From CAYWNK01 sp047639615 (GTDB taxonomy: Bacteria > Planctomycetota > UBA1135 > GCA-002686595): 13,222 bases of DNA. Both the position numbers and the translations under genes were made by a program. The DNA is taken from assembly GCA_047639615.1 (NCBI GenBank), contig JBLIOL010000140.1, positions 1 through 13,222 of the forward strand, in the 5' to 3' direction. Positions 5,543 through 12,769 of the stretch are shown one piece after another (within the stretch, counting starts at the first letter, position 1; the number at the start of each line of letters is the position of its first letter). The notes beneath the pieces were generated by a model. It did not search any database, was not told where the DNA came from, and saw only the letters and a list, made by a program, of their open reading frames with translations.

Positions 5543-7984
5543 ATGTTGAAGTTCACATTCGCTGTCCTCGCGGCGGCGGTCCTGGCTCCCACGGCGAGCG
5601 CCCAAGTTGGTGCCCCGTTTTGCTTTGGCGACATCTGCCCGTGCGGAAACACGGACGTCGACGCCGGCTGCGGAAACCTGGGCGCGGATGGCGACTTGGC
5701 AACGGGCGCGCTACTGCTGGGTAGCGGCAGCGCCGACAGCTTGCTCGATGACCTGAGCTTGCGTGTGGAGGGTCTGCCCGCCGAGCAGTTCGGTGTGATG
5801 ATCATGGGCGAGACGCAGAGCGCTGCGCTCAACGTGGGGGACGGTCTACTGTGCATCGCCACCGGTGGCAGCGGCCTGTTCCGCTTTCCGCCGCGAGTCT
5901 CCGATAGCGCGGGTGTGCTAACGGAGGGTGGCATCCTGGCCGGCGCCGATGAGATCGGCGCGCAGGTTGCGGTTGGCTCCACTTGGATCTTCCAGGGGTG
6001 GTATCGCGATCCGGGCGGTCCCTGCGGAACGAGCTCGAACCTCTCCAACGCCTTGCCGGTGACCTTCCTGCCCCCCGGTTCTACCCAGCCGGTAGAGGTT
6101 GAGTTGGCCGGTCGCCCGGTCGCGGGCTACCCCTTCTTCGAACGTACCTTGGCCAGCAACCAGGGCGCCGACCTGTGGGTCAACGTCGACCCCGGCCGCT
6201 TCCCGCACCTGGCTGGGCAAAACGTCGACGTCTACGTGGTGGCCTCACGCGAGGCGGCCGAGTGGGACATCGATGACAGCTTGATCGACGTGCGCGGCGC
6301 GGCGCAGCCCTTCGTGTTGGGCGCCGGCGGCGTGGACACGGGCAGCCTGCTCGTGGATGCGGGCCTGCTCAACGGCACACTCGGCGTGCAGCTCGGCGTG
6401 AGCTACGACCTGGTTGTGGATGTGGATCAAGACGGGCTCTTGGGTGCCGGCGACCTGATCGATGGCCTCGGCGATGTACCCGGTGTGGTGGTGGTCCGCG
6501 ATCCAACCTTGCCCGGTCCGCATACGGTCAGCACCGCGAACTACAACCTGGGCTTCTTCCAGACCCAGCGTGTGTTTTATCCCACGGATGTGGCCAACCT
6601 TGAGCGCCTGGTGCCGATCATTATCAGCCATGGCAACGGTCACAGCTACACCTGGTACGACCACATCGGCGAGCATCTGGCCTCCTACGGCTACGTGGTC
6701 ATGAGCCACACCAACGAGACCGGACCGGGCATCGACACCGCTTCGGATACCACGCTCATCAACACCGACTCCTTCTTCGGCAACCTGGACGTGATCGCCG
6801 GCGGAGCGCTGCTCGGTCACGTGGACTTCGAGCACGTGGTCTGGTTCGGCCACAGCCGCGGCGGCGAGGGCATCGCGCGTGCTTACGTGAAGCTGCAGGA
6901 CCAGGTCTACGTTCCCCAAAACTACACGCGCAACGATGTGGTGTTGCTCTCCAGCATCGCGCCCACATCCTTCTTGGGCTTCAACAAGTCGAACCCCCGC
7001 GATGTGGACTATCACGTCTGGGTTGGCAGTGCCGACGATGACGTGACAGGTCAACCGGGTCCCACCGGCATCCAAACCCTGGTGCTCTTCGAGCGCGCAA
7101 CAGGCAGCAAAACCGCCACCATCCTGCATGGGGTGGGCCACGGTGCCTTCCATGCCGGCGGCGGCAGCACGGTGGCCGATGGACCTTGCCAGGTCGGCCG
7201 CCCGGCCACGCACACCATCATGCGCGGCTATCTCATGCCCATGCTGGCCTGGCGCATGCGCGGCGAGCACGCGGGCCTGGACTTTTCATGGCGCCAGTGG
7301 GAGAGCTTCACGCCCATCACCGTGCCGACCAATACCTGCGTGGTGGTCAACCTCGAGTATCGTGCAGCCGCCGAGTCGCGCCTGATCATCGATGACTTCC
7401 AGGAGCAGCCGGACATCGCCGTTTCAAGCTCCGGCGGCAGTGTCAGCACCGACCTCTTGGCCATGGCCGAAGGCCGCATGCAGGACCTCACCAACAACCT
7501 GAACTGGACCGCCGGCGACCCGTTCAATGGCATGGCGCGAGCCAACGGCGTCTTCGACCAACCTCACTGCATCACACTCTCCTGGCAGGACCCGCGCTTC
7601 CTGACTTGGAACCTTCCGGGTGAGAACTGGGACGTGCGCGACTACGCCTTCCTCTCCTTCCGCGCCGCGCCCATCGCGCGCCACCCGGACACCATTGCGG
7701 TCCTCGAAGACCTGCGCTTCGACGTGACCCTCGAAGACCACTGGGGCCGCACCAGCACCCTACCCATCGGCCACTTCGGCGGCGGCGTCGAGGAGCCCTA
7801 CCAACGTGGCGGCGGCTGGTCGAACGAGTACGAAATTCAGCGCCTACGCCTGACCGACTTCACCGCCGAAGGCCGCCAACTCGATCTCTCGCGCTTGGTC
7901 TCCGTACGCCTCAACTTCGCCAGCCCCGGCGCCTCCCCCGAAGGCGCCATCGGCCTCGACGACTTGGAGTTCACCCGTGAATAA
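5543..7984 (+). CDS. Secreted multidomain alpha/beta hydrolase (chlorophyllase/cutinase-like core)
   Basis: An 813-residue exported protein. A signal peptide (1-20, ending in TASA) is followed by a Cys-rich module (about 24-178) with CFGD, CPCGN and GCGN near its start and QGWYRDPGGPCG near its end. I recall this module from secreted planctomycete proteins of unknown role. Residues 179-290 look beta-rich. DVDQDGLLGAGD (293-304) is a complete EF-hand/dockerin-like calcium loop. The catalytic core (about 340-575) shows IISHGNGHS (oxyanion-hole region, 361-368), the nucleophile elbow GHSRGGEG (Ser438), GSADDDVTG (a candidate acid, 498-500) and GVGHGAFH (His533). This order fits chlorophyllase, PET-hydrolase and dienelactone-type esterases. 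The C-terminal 240 residues look like a beta-sandwich ending in IGLDDLEF, possibly a carbohydrate- or surface-binding domain. It is probably an extracellular esterase on an unknown polymer or lipid. The next gene overlaps its stop by eight bases. Confidence 0.88.
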   Translation: MLKFTFAVLAAAVLAPTASAQVGAPFCFGDICPCGNTDVDAGCGNLGADGDLATGALLLGSGSADSLLDDLSLRVEGLPAEQFGVMIMGETQSAALNVGDGLLCIATGGSGLFRFPPRVSDSAGVLTEGGILAGADEIGAQVAVGSTWIFQGWYRDPGGPCGTSSNLSNALPVTFLPPGSTQPVEVELAGRPVAGYPFFERTLASNQGADLWVNVDPGRFPHLAGQNVDVYVVASREAAEWDIDDSLIDVRGAAQPFVLGAGGVDTGSLLVDAGLLNGTLGVQLGVSYDLVVDVDQDGLLGAGDLIDGLGDVPGVVVVRDPTLPGPHTVSTANYNLGFFQTQRVFYPTDVANLERLVPIIISHGNGHSYTWYDHIGEHLASYGYVVMSHTNETGPGIDTASDTTLINTDSFFGNLDVIAGGALLGHVDFEHVVWFGHSRGGEGIARAYVKLQDQVYVPQNYTRNDVVLLSSIAPTSFLGFNKSNPRDVDYHVWVGSADDDVTGQPGPTGIQTLVLFERATGSKTATILHGVGHGAFHAGGGSTVADGPCQVGRPATHTIMRGYLMPMLAWRMRGEHAGLDFSWRQWESFTPITVPTNTCVVVNLEYRAAAESRLIIDDFQEQPDIAVSSSGGSVSTDLLAMAEGRMQDLTNNLNWTAGDPFNGMARANGVFDQPHCITLSWQDPRFLTWNLPGENWDVRDYAFLSFRAAPIARHPDTIAVLEDLRFDVTLEDHWGRTSTLPIGHFGGGVEEPYQRGGGWSNEYEIQRLRLTDFTAEGRQLDLSRLVSVRLNFASPGASPEGAIGLDDLEFTRE

Positions 7985-8636
7985 GCCCCAGCCCTTCCTG
8001 CGTCTTGCGGCCGTCTTCGCCGCCCTCACCACCCTGGCCGTCTGGGGTATCGCCTCGCGTCCTGCCTCCGCACCGCTAGCACCTCCCGCCAGCGCCGCCC
8101 CGGGCTCCGTGCACTCCATCCTGCACATCCAGCCCTTCCGCCTAGCCGAGTCCTACACCCACAAATGGCGCGCCGAACAGCCCGCCGTGCGCTCCGGGTT
8201 CCTAGTGGTACTCGAGGTGGATGCGGCCGCCTTCACTCCTCGCCAGGGTCTCGAGCCCGTCCTTCAATTCGGCGCCGAGACCGTGCAGCGCATCAATCAC
8301 GGACACCTCGACGGCCGCCTGATCGGCCTCGTACCCGCCGCCGCCGCACCCGACGGCTGGCCCCTCGGTGATCTCTCCAGCGCTGCGCCGTTCTTGGCCG
8401 CCCCCGCTCTACCCGAGCAGCTCCTATCGGCCACCGCTCAGCAGTCCTGGACCTCAGCCAGCACCGCTGCCCTCGCCGCCCACGCCGCCCACGGGGCCCG
8501 AGCCACGCTCACCACCCAGCGCCTCGACCTCGCCGGCTACAACGAGCTCCTCCGCGCCGCCGGCAACCTAATCCTGCTCCACGCCCCCGGCGAATCCGAG
8601 CTAGCCGAAGCTCTACTCATGCCGCGCCTGCGCTAA
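7977..8636 (+). CDS. Exported or membrane-anchored protein of unknown function
   Basis: A 219-residue protein that I do not recognise. It begins with GTG at 7977, overlapping the hydrolase stop by eight bases (GTGAATAA), so it is probably translated by coupling from the same mRNA. Residues 9-26 form a hydrophobic segment after a Lys/Arg start and are followed by an Ala/Pro-rich stretch (28-43), consistent with a signal peptide or an N-terminal anchor with a linker. The rest has a predicted mixed alpha/beta look (for example SGFLVVLEVDAAAFTPRQ, 73-90), with no Cys and no clear catalytic motif. The plus strand is much richer in C than G here, unlike most neighbouring genes, reflecting a strong preference for C-ending codons. 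The overlap suggests an accessory role for the hydrolase, such as an export, anchoring or folding partner; this is inference. Confidence 0.8.
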   Translation: MNKPQPFLRLAAVFAALTTLAVWGIASRPASAPLAPPASAAPGSVHSILHIQPFRLAESYTHKWRAEQPAVRSGFLVVLEVDAAAFTPRQGLEPVLQFGAETVQRINHGHLDGRLIGLVPAAAAPDGWPLGDLSSAAPFLAAPALPEQLLSATAQQSWTSASTAALAAHAAHGARATLTTQRLDLAGYNELLRAAGNLILLHAPGESELAEALLMPRLR

Positions 8637-8651
8637 GGCCAGGCTAGCGCA
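8629..8651. terminator. Short hairpin spanning two convergent stop codons
   Basis: TGCGCTA and TAGCGCA are separated by nine bases. The arms contain the last codons and parts of the stops of the two convergent genes. It could act as a weak bidirectional terminator, but part of the symmetry may be chance because both genes end in CGC followed by TAA or TAG. Confidence 0.3.
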
Positions 8652-9825
8652 CGCCAGCCAGCCACGCGCGCACGGCTTCCGCGGCGAGGGCGTTGCCGGC
8701 GGGGGTGAAGTGGGTCTGTAGGTACAGGTCGCCGCTGGCGTGCGCTTGCAAGAACTGCGCGTACAGGTCGATGGCGGTGATGCCGCGCGCGGCGAGGTCG
8801 GCCAGTAGGTGCTGGTACCAGGCGGGTGCCTGGCCCTTGAAGCTCTCGAGCACGGGGCGCGAGAGGAACAGGATCACGGCGAAGTGCTCAGCGCCGCAGT
8901 CTAGCGCTTGGTCTCGCATGGCTTCGAGCAAGGCCAGGGTCAGGCGGTAGGGCTCATCCTCGGTTGCTTGCCAGAGCCTTGGAATGTTGCGCTCTACCTT
9001 GTCTTGGCGCGCGCTCCACCAGCGGGCGAGGTTGGAGAAGGCGGGCCAGGGATCTGACGCGGTCCAGAACTCATGCTCCGCCACGTGCCCCCGCAGTTCA
9101 CCAGCCAAGGCGCTTTCGAGCAAGCCGGCGCGGGTAGGGAAGGGGTGCGGGAGTAGCTCCAACTCGCCACCCACCAGCAAGAAGCGCGGCTTTACCACGG
9201 GATGGGTGACATCCGCATAGAGCAAGGGTCGCAGGCGGTTCACGTTGCGCAGGATGTTCTCGAGCAGCAGGCCCGTGACCACCGCTTGCGCACCGAGGTC
9301 GCAGGCATCGCGGCGCAAGCGCAGCAGGGCTTGGTCCGTTCCGTAGCCGCCGACTCCGAAGTTGAGTGCTTCGATGCTCGCGTCGGCGGCTTCAAGTCGG
9401 GCGGGCCAGCTGTGCGTGTCCTCTACCTCAGAACCGAAGGTGAAGGAGTCGCCCACACACACCACGCGCAGTCGACCGGGCTCGGGCAGGGGGCTGTACT
9501 CGCGCTTGCCACGGGCGCCGATGGAGTTGATCCAGCCCTCTTCAAGAGCACCCTTATGGGCACCCGGCCGCGTGACCCAACCAAGCTCCGCATCAAAGCC
9601 ATCGTTCGCCCCCGATGCGCGCACCCGTTCGCGACCGAGGCGCTTCTCGAGCATCACGCGCAGGGCGGGGTCCTGGAAGGTGCCAAGCGGCGGCCAGAGT
9701 TTCGACTCCTCGGCCTTGAGCTTGCCGAGGGCCAAGTCCACACCGACAAGGCCTACGAGCACACCCAGGGTGACAGCCATCAGCCGCCTGCGATTGCTCC
9801 TCGGCATGCTGGCAAAGTAACCCAT
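8644..9825 (-). CDS. Membrane-anchored SGNH/GDSL hydrolase-like protein
   Basis: A 393-residue protein with an Arg-rich start, then one hydrophobic segment (about 15-33), so it is probably a signal anchor with the enzyme facing the periplasm. The SGNH blocks are visible. VCVGDSFTFG (122-131) carries the catalytic Ser127. FGVGGYGTDQALL (156-168) is block II with its Gly. GLLLENILRNVN (185-196) holds a candidate block-III Asn. DLYLQTHFTPAGN (366-378) holds the Asp/His pair Asp366 and His372. The segment before the Ser (LGWVTRPG and INSIGARGKREY) is typical of SGNH proteins linked to exopolysaccharide or surface-glycan O-acetylation. The domain supports an esterase or acetyl-transfer role; the substrate is unknown, and no acyltransferase (MBOAT) gene lies nearby. 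A second Met at residue 7 is an alternative start; neither has a good ribosome site. Confidence 0.88.
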   Translation of the reverse strand: MGYFASMPRSNRRRLMAVTLGVLVGLVGVDLALGKLKAEESKLWPPLGTFQDPALRVMLEKRLGRERVRASGANDGFDAELGWVTRPGAHKGALEEGWINSIGARGKREYSPLPEPGRLRVVCVGDSFTFGSEVEDTHSWPARLEAADASIEALNFGVGGYGTDQALLRLRRDACDLGAQAVVTGLLLENILRNVNRLRPLLYADVTHPVVKPRFLLVGGELELLPHPFPTRAGLLESALAGELRGHVAEHEFWTASDPWPAFSNLARWWSARQDKVERNIPRLWQATEDEPYRLTLALLEAMRDQALDCGAEHFAVILFLSRPVLESFKGQAPAWYQHLLADLAARGITAIDLYAQFLQAHASGDLYLQTHFTPAGNALAAEAVRAWLAGVR

Positions 9826-9921
9826 GGGCGTCCGGGGTCAGGCACAATGTTCCTTGGTTCGCAAACGGAGAGACTCGGCACTGGGCCAAATTCGCCAAGG
9901 GCACGAGCCCGAGACGGCATC

Positions 9922-10167
9922 ATGAACGACGAGCAAGACCCGCCCTGCAACGAGCACCTGATCAGCGAGACGGTGACCGCCTGTCGGAGTTGCAACGCCG
10001 TCTGGTCGAGGGGAGACCACACTGTTGGCTGCGACGAATGCGGAGGCGCCGGCATGAGCCGCAAGTGTCCCCATTGCAATGGCGCCTGCGGTATGACCTG
10101 GCACCGAGCGGTAGTGGACTCGTGGGATTCCGGTGAGGCCCATTGGGTGGGCTCCTGCAGGGCTTAA
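9922..10167 (+). CDS. Small Cys-rich zinc-finger-like protein
   Basis: An 81-residue protein with nine cysteines at positions 9, 21, 24, 37, 40, 49, 52, 56 and 79. CRSC (21-24), CDEC followed by GGAG (37-44) and CPHC followed by NGAC (49-56) resemble the CxxCxGxG zinc-binding repeats of DnaJ and related small zinc-ribbon proteins. It probably binds one or two zinc ions. The C-terminal part is His/Trp/Asp-rich (MTWHRAVVDSWDSGEAHWVG). There is no signal peptide, so it is cytoplasmic. I chose the ATG at 9922 because the open frame upstream runs antisense through the SGNH gene. It diverges from that gene across 96 bases and is followed directly by a strong hairpin terminator, which supports a real, single-gene transcript. 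Function unknown; a chaperone-like or nucleic-acid-binding role is possible. Confidence 0.75.
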   Translation: MNDEQDPPCNEHLISETVTACRSCNAVWSRGDHTVGCDECGGAGMSRKCPHCNGACGMTWHRAVVDSWDSGEAHWVGSCRA

Positions 10168-10171
10168 TGAC

Positions 10172-10212
10172 AAGCGAGCCCTCAGCGCAGATGATGCGCT
10201 GGGGGCTCGCTT
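10172..10212 (+). terminator. Strong 18-bp hairpin terminator after the zinc-finger gene
   Basis: AAGCGAGCCC pairs with GGGCTCGCTT (10 bp). A T-G wobble then leads into CAGCGCA/TGCGCTG (7 bp) around the loop GATGA. It starts four bases after the stop codon and is followed by TTCGTTTGG, a modest T-rich tail. It lies between convergent genes and may stop transcription from both sides. Confidence 0.8.
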
Positions 10213-10252
10213 CGTTTGGCGCCCGGGGAGGGCGCCTAGTCGGCTCATCAGC

Positions 10253-12592
10253 CTAGGGCATGGACAGCGCGGCCAAGCGCGTTTCGCGGTCGGCGGCGAA
10301 GCGGCGGATGCCGATCATTAGGTTCTCGGGGTCGAGGTGGGCCTCGACCTTGACCTCGGTGCCGGAGCCGCCGGTGCGCCAGCGGTTGTCGTGGTCGGTG
10401 GTCATGGCGTAACGCTCGGCGACCTTGGAGGAGAGCCACGGGTGCATGCCGATGCGCGAGCCGTTGGAGATCACGGTGGAGTCGATCCAGTCGCTCTTGT
10501 GCAGGACCTTGTTGGTGTACTCCTTGGGCTGCATGCGGAAGAGCTCGTGGGAGATGGCCGCGATGATCTTGCAGTTGGGGGCTTCACCGGAATGGAAGAG
10601 CGGCAGCATCTCGACGATGGATTCCATGGTCGAGGTGCCCTCTACGATCAGCGTGCCTTGCTTGGGCTTGGACGGGTCGTAGTCGCGCACGATGTACGCG
10701 CCCTTGGCGGCGTCCATGTGGCTGGCCATGCCGAGGGCCTTGCGGTCGGGCACGACCACGGCGGGTCGCGTCAGGTGCAGGGCGATGATCGGGATGTCCG
10801 TGGCGAGGGCGGCGGCTAGGGCCGGGGCGACCTCGTTCGGTTCCCAGGGGCGCAGGTTGATGATGTGGCCGTCGGGGAAGAGCTGCGTCACGACCGGCGA
10901 GAAAACGCCGAAGTGAGTACGACTGTCCTCGGCGGTTTCGGGGCCGGAGTGACCGGCGACCCAGATGACCTTGCCAACCTTGAGCTCGCAGTCTTGAGCC
11001 AGCTGGCTGAAGAGGCGCATCATGCCGTACTTCAAGTAACTGAAGCTGCCGTAGGTGGAGCAGGCGGCCCAGTAGCCGAGGAAGCTCTGCTCCGGGTCGG
11101 GGCTCATGTTGACGCTGGCTGCGCCGGCTACGAGACCGGAGTTGGTGAACTCGGTGATCTGCTGGGGCAGCAGCGAGCCGCCGGTGTTGTCGTTGCGCTC
11201 GTACCAGCCGAAGCCCTTGGTGCCCTCAAAGTCTTTGGCGAAGCCGGAGATGGCGGTGGAGTCGGCTAGGTCAGCGGAACAGGCCAGCACCATGGGGCGA
11301 CCCATGCGCTCCTGCGCTACGGAGTTGACCCAGGCGCCGAAGGTCTTGAAGCCGTCCTTGTTGGCGCCCTTGCTGCCAACGGGCACGAAGAGCGATGCGG
11401 GGAGCTTGTCCTGGTCGAGCCAAGAGCGGTCCTCGTGCATGTTCTTGGCGGGGTCGAGCTTGGTGATGGCGTGATCCGTGGGGACGGAGTCGCCTAGCTC
11501 GAGCAGGGTGTTCGCCAAGTACTCGGCCAGGCCTTCGCGCTCGCGTAGGACCTTGAAGACGGTCTCGAACCAGCCCTTGGTCTGCTCGCGGCAGGCGTCC
11601 ACGCCCGGATCCGTGAAGTCGCCGCTGCCTTCGAAGCTCACGTCGTACTTGCTGGCGAACTCTTCGCGGCACTTCCAGAAGAGCTCGGAGTTGCGCTTGT
11701 GGCACTTGCCGTGGGAGGGCGCGTCGTAGAGATGGTAGCCGCGACCCTTGCGGGTCTTGAACCAGACGCAGCCGGGGCGGCCGTCGGTGTCGTCGGTGTG
11801 CACGATCTCGAGCAGGGCGCGGGTGATCTGCTCGTAGTCGGTGCCGTCCTCGGCACCGGCCACGCGCCAGCCGTAGGGCTCGAACCACTCCTTGGGAGTG
11901 CCGGCCATGACCGTGGAGTTGGCGAAGTTGTCGATGCCGTGGTCGTTCCAGTCCATCAGGTAGACCAGGTTGTCGAGGCCCAAGCCGAAGGCCGAGTTCT
12001 TGACCTCATGGTGGGCGCCGGCGGTGTGGCCGCCTTCGCCTTCACAGGCGAAGACCTTGGCGTCGGAGCCGGCGTGCTTGAGGGCGACGGCTTCGCCGAG
12101 GGCGGCCGGGGCACCGTGGCCGCTGGGTCCGGTGTTGAACTTGAAGAAGAGCGTCTTGCCCTCCATCTCCGCGTGGCCCGGTAGTCCGCCGTTGTTGCGC
12201 AGGGTCAAGAGGTCCTGCCAGACGAGTTGGCGGTTGGCTGCGTCGGGCACCAGGTAGCGATCGTCGCCGGTGCGCTCGTGCATGATGCGCAGCGCTTCGT
12301 TGTAGACCGCCAGCATGCCGTAGGTGCCGGGATTGCAGTGGCCGGCCACGAGCACGTAGCGGTCACCGAAGGCTAGCTCCGGGCGGCGGATGTCCCAGCG
12401 CATGCCGGCGCCGAGAGTGGTCGCCACCATGAAGGGCACCTTCGAGCGCGAGCCGCCGGGGTGGCCGCTCTGACGCAGGTTGAGGGTCAGGTCGATGCAC
12501 TGATCGATCATGTCCCCGATGGCTTCCCAGTGGTGGAAGTTGGCGGAGAGGGCCTCGTAGGTGGGCTTGCTGGCGGTAGTAGCGACGGTCAT
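10253..12592 (-). CDS. Transketolase-like thiamine-diphosphate enzyme, atypical cofactor motif
   Basis: A 779-residue enzyme that aligns by eye along its whole length with transketolases, which move two-carbon ketol units between sugar phosphates. It is longer than the usual 650-680 residues. Visible family sites are SGHPGG (42-47), LVAGHCNPGTYG (81-92), TGPSGHGAPAALG (154-166), SHG (293-295, His294) and the Glu481 region ITEFTNSGLVAG, which matches the catalytic Glu of the usual IREHAM segment. The thiamine-diphosphate motif is unusual: GDG reads GEG (185-187), the Glu of the following MEG reads Ala191, and the metal-binding end reads DWNDHGID (214-221). AGHSGPETAEDSRTHFG (546-562) replaces the usual D(S/G)xGxGEDGPTHQP stretch. 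It may therefore act on different donors or acceptors. It could instead be a housekeeping transketolase of a divergent branch. It stands alone, with a TATTAT promoter element 47 bases upstream of its start. Confidence 0.88.
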   Translation of the reverse strand: MTVATTASKPTYEALSANFHHWEAIGDMIDQCIDLTLNLRQSGHPGGSRSKVPFMVATTLGAGMRWDIRRPELAFGDRYVLVAGHCNPGTYGMLAVYNEALRIMHERTGDDRYLVPDAANRQLVWQDLLTLRNNGGLPGHAEMEGKTLFFKFNTGPSGHGAPAALGEAVALKHAGSDAKVFACEGEGGHTAGAHHEVKNSAFGLGLDNLVYLMDWNDHGIDNFANSTVMAGTPKEWFEPYGWRVAGAEDGTDYEQITRALLEIVHTDDTDGRPGCVWFKTRKGRGYHLYDAPSHGKCHKRNSELFWKCREEFASKYDVSFEGSGDFTDPGVDACREQTKGWFETVFKVLREREGLAEYLANTLLELGDSVPTDHAITKLDPAKNMHEDRSWLDQDKLPASLFVPVGSKGANKDGFKTFGAWVNSVAQERMGRPMVLACSADLADSTAISGFAKDFEGTKGFGWYERNDNTGGSLLPQQITEFTNSGLVAGAASVNMSPDPEQSFLGYWAACSTYGSFSYLKYGMMRLFSQLAQDCELKVGKVIWVAGHSGPETAEDSRTHFGVFSPVVTQLFPDGHIINLRPWEPNEVAPALAAALATDIPIIALHLTRPAVVVPDRKALGMASHMDAAKGAYIVRDYDPSKPKQGTLIVEGTSTMESIVEMLPLFHSGEAPNCKIIAAISHELFRMQPKEYTNKVLHKSDWIDSTVISNGSRIGMHPWLSSKVAERYAMTTDHDNRWRTGGSGTEVKVEAHLDPENLMIGIRRFAADRETRLAALSMP

Positions 12593-12638
12593 CGGGCGTG
12601 GGGACGGGCTCTGGGGAACGCGGGCGACTGAGGCCGGA

Positions 12639-12644
12639 ATAATA
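12639..12644 (-). promoter_or_regulatory. -10-like element upstream of the transketolase-like gene
   Basis: TATTAT on the minus strand is the only AT-rich hexamer in a GC-rich gap and matches TATAAT at five of six positions. It would give a leader of about 40 bases. No convincing -35 box lies 16-18 bases upstream. Confidence 0.4.
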
Positions 12645-12688
12645 GCGCGACTCGGGCCCGGATGGACCCCGTAGAGCCCCGAACGGAG

Positions 12689-12753
12689 GAGGCCCCGCCC
12701 CCCGGGGTGCGGGGAGGCGGGGCCTCGGGGGCCGCCATGGGGAGCCGGCGGCC
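12689..12753 (-). terminator. Two GC-rich hairpins after the Glu/Cys-rich gene
   Basis: GGCCGCC/GGCGGCC with a 10-base loop (12730-12753) is followed on the minus strand by a stronger stem. GGCGGGGCCTC pairs with GAGGCCCCGCC (11 bp), extended by four more G-C pairs around one bulged A (12689-12726). No T-run follows, so termination would need another factor. They fill most of the 177-base gap before the transketolase-like gene. Confidence 0.5.
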
Positions 12754-12769
12754 AAGGTGGGGTGCGGTT

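Noticed and set aside
6245..7270. 341-codon minus-strand frame opposite the hydrolase
   Set aside because: It has no recognisable domain and lies wholly antisense to a gene with an intact catalytic motif set.
9202..9921. 240-codon extension before the zinc-finger protein
   Set aside because: It is antisense to the SGNH gene. The Cys motifs only begin after the ATG at 9922.
11271..11888. Arg-rich 205-codon minus-strand frame
   Set aside because: It is a shifted frame inside the transketolase-like gene with a low-complexity Arg/Ala/Pro composition typical of high-GC shadows.
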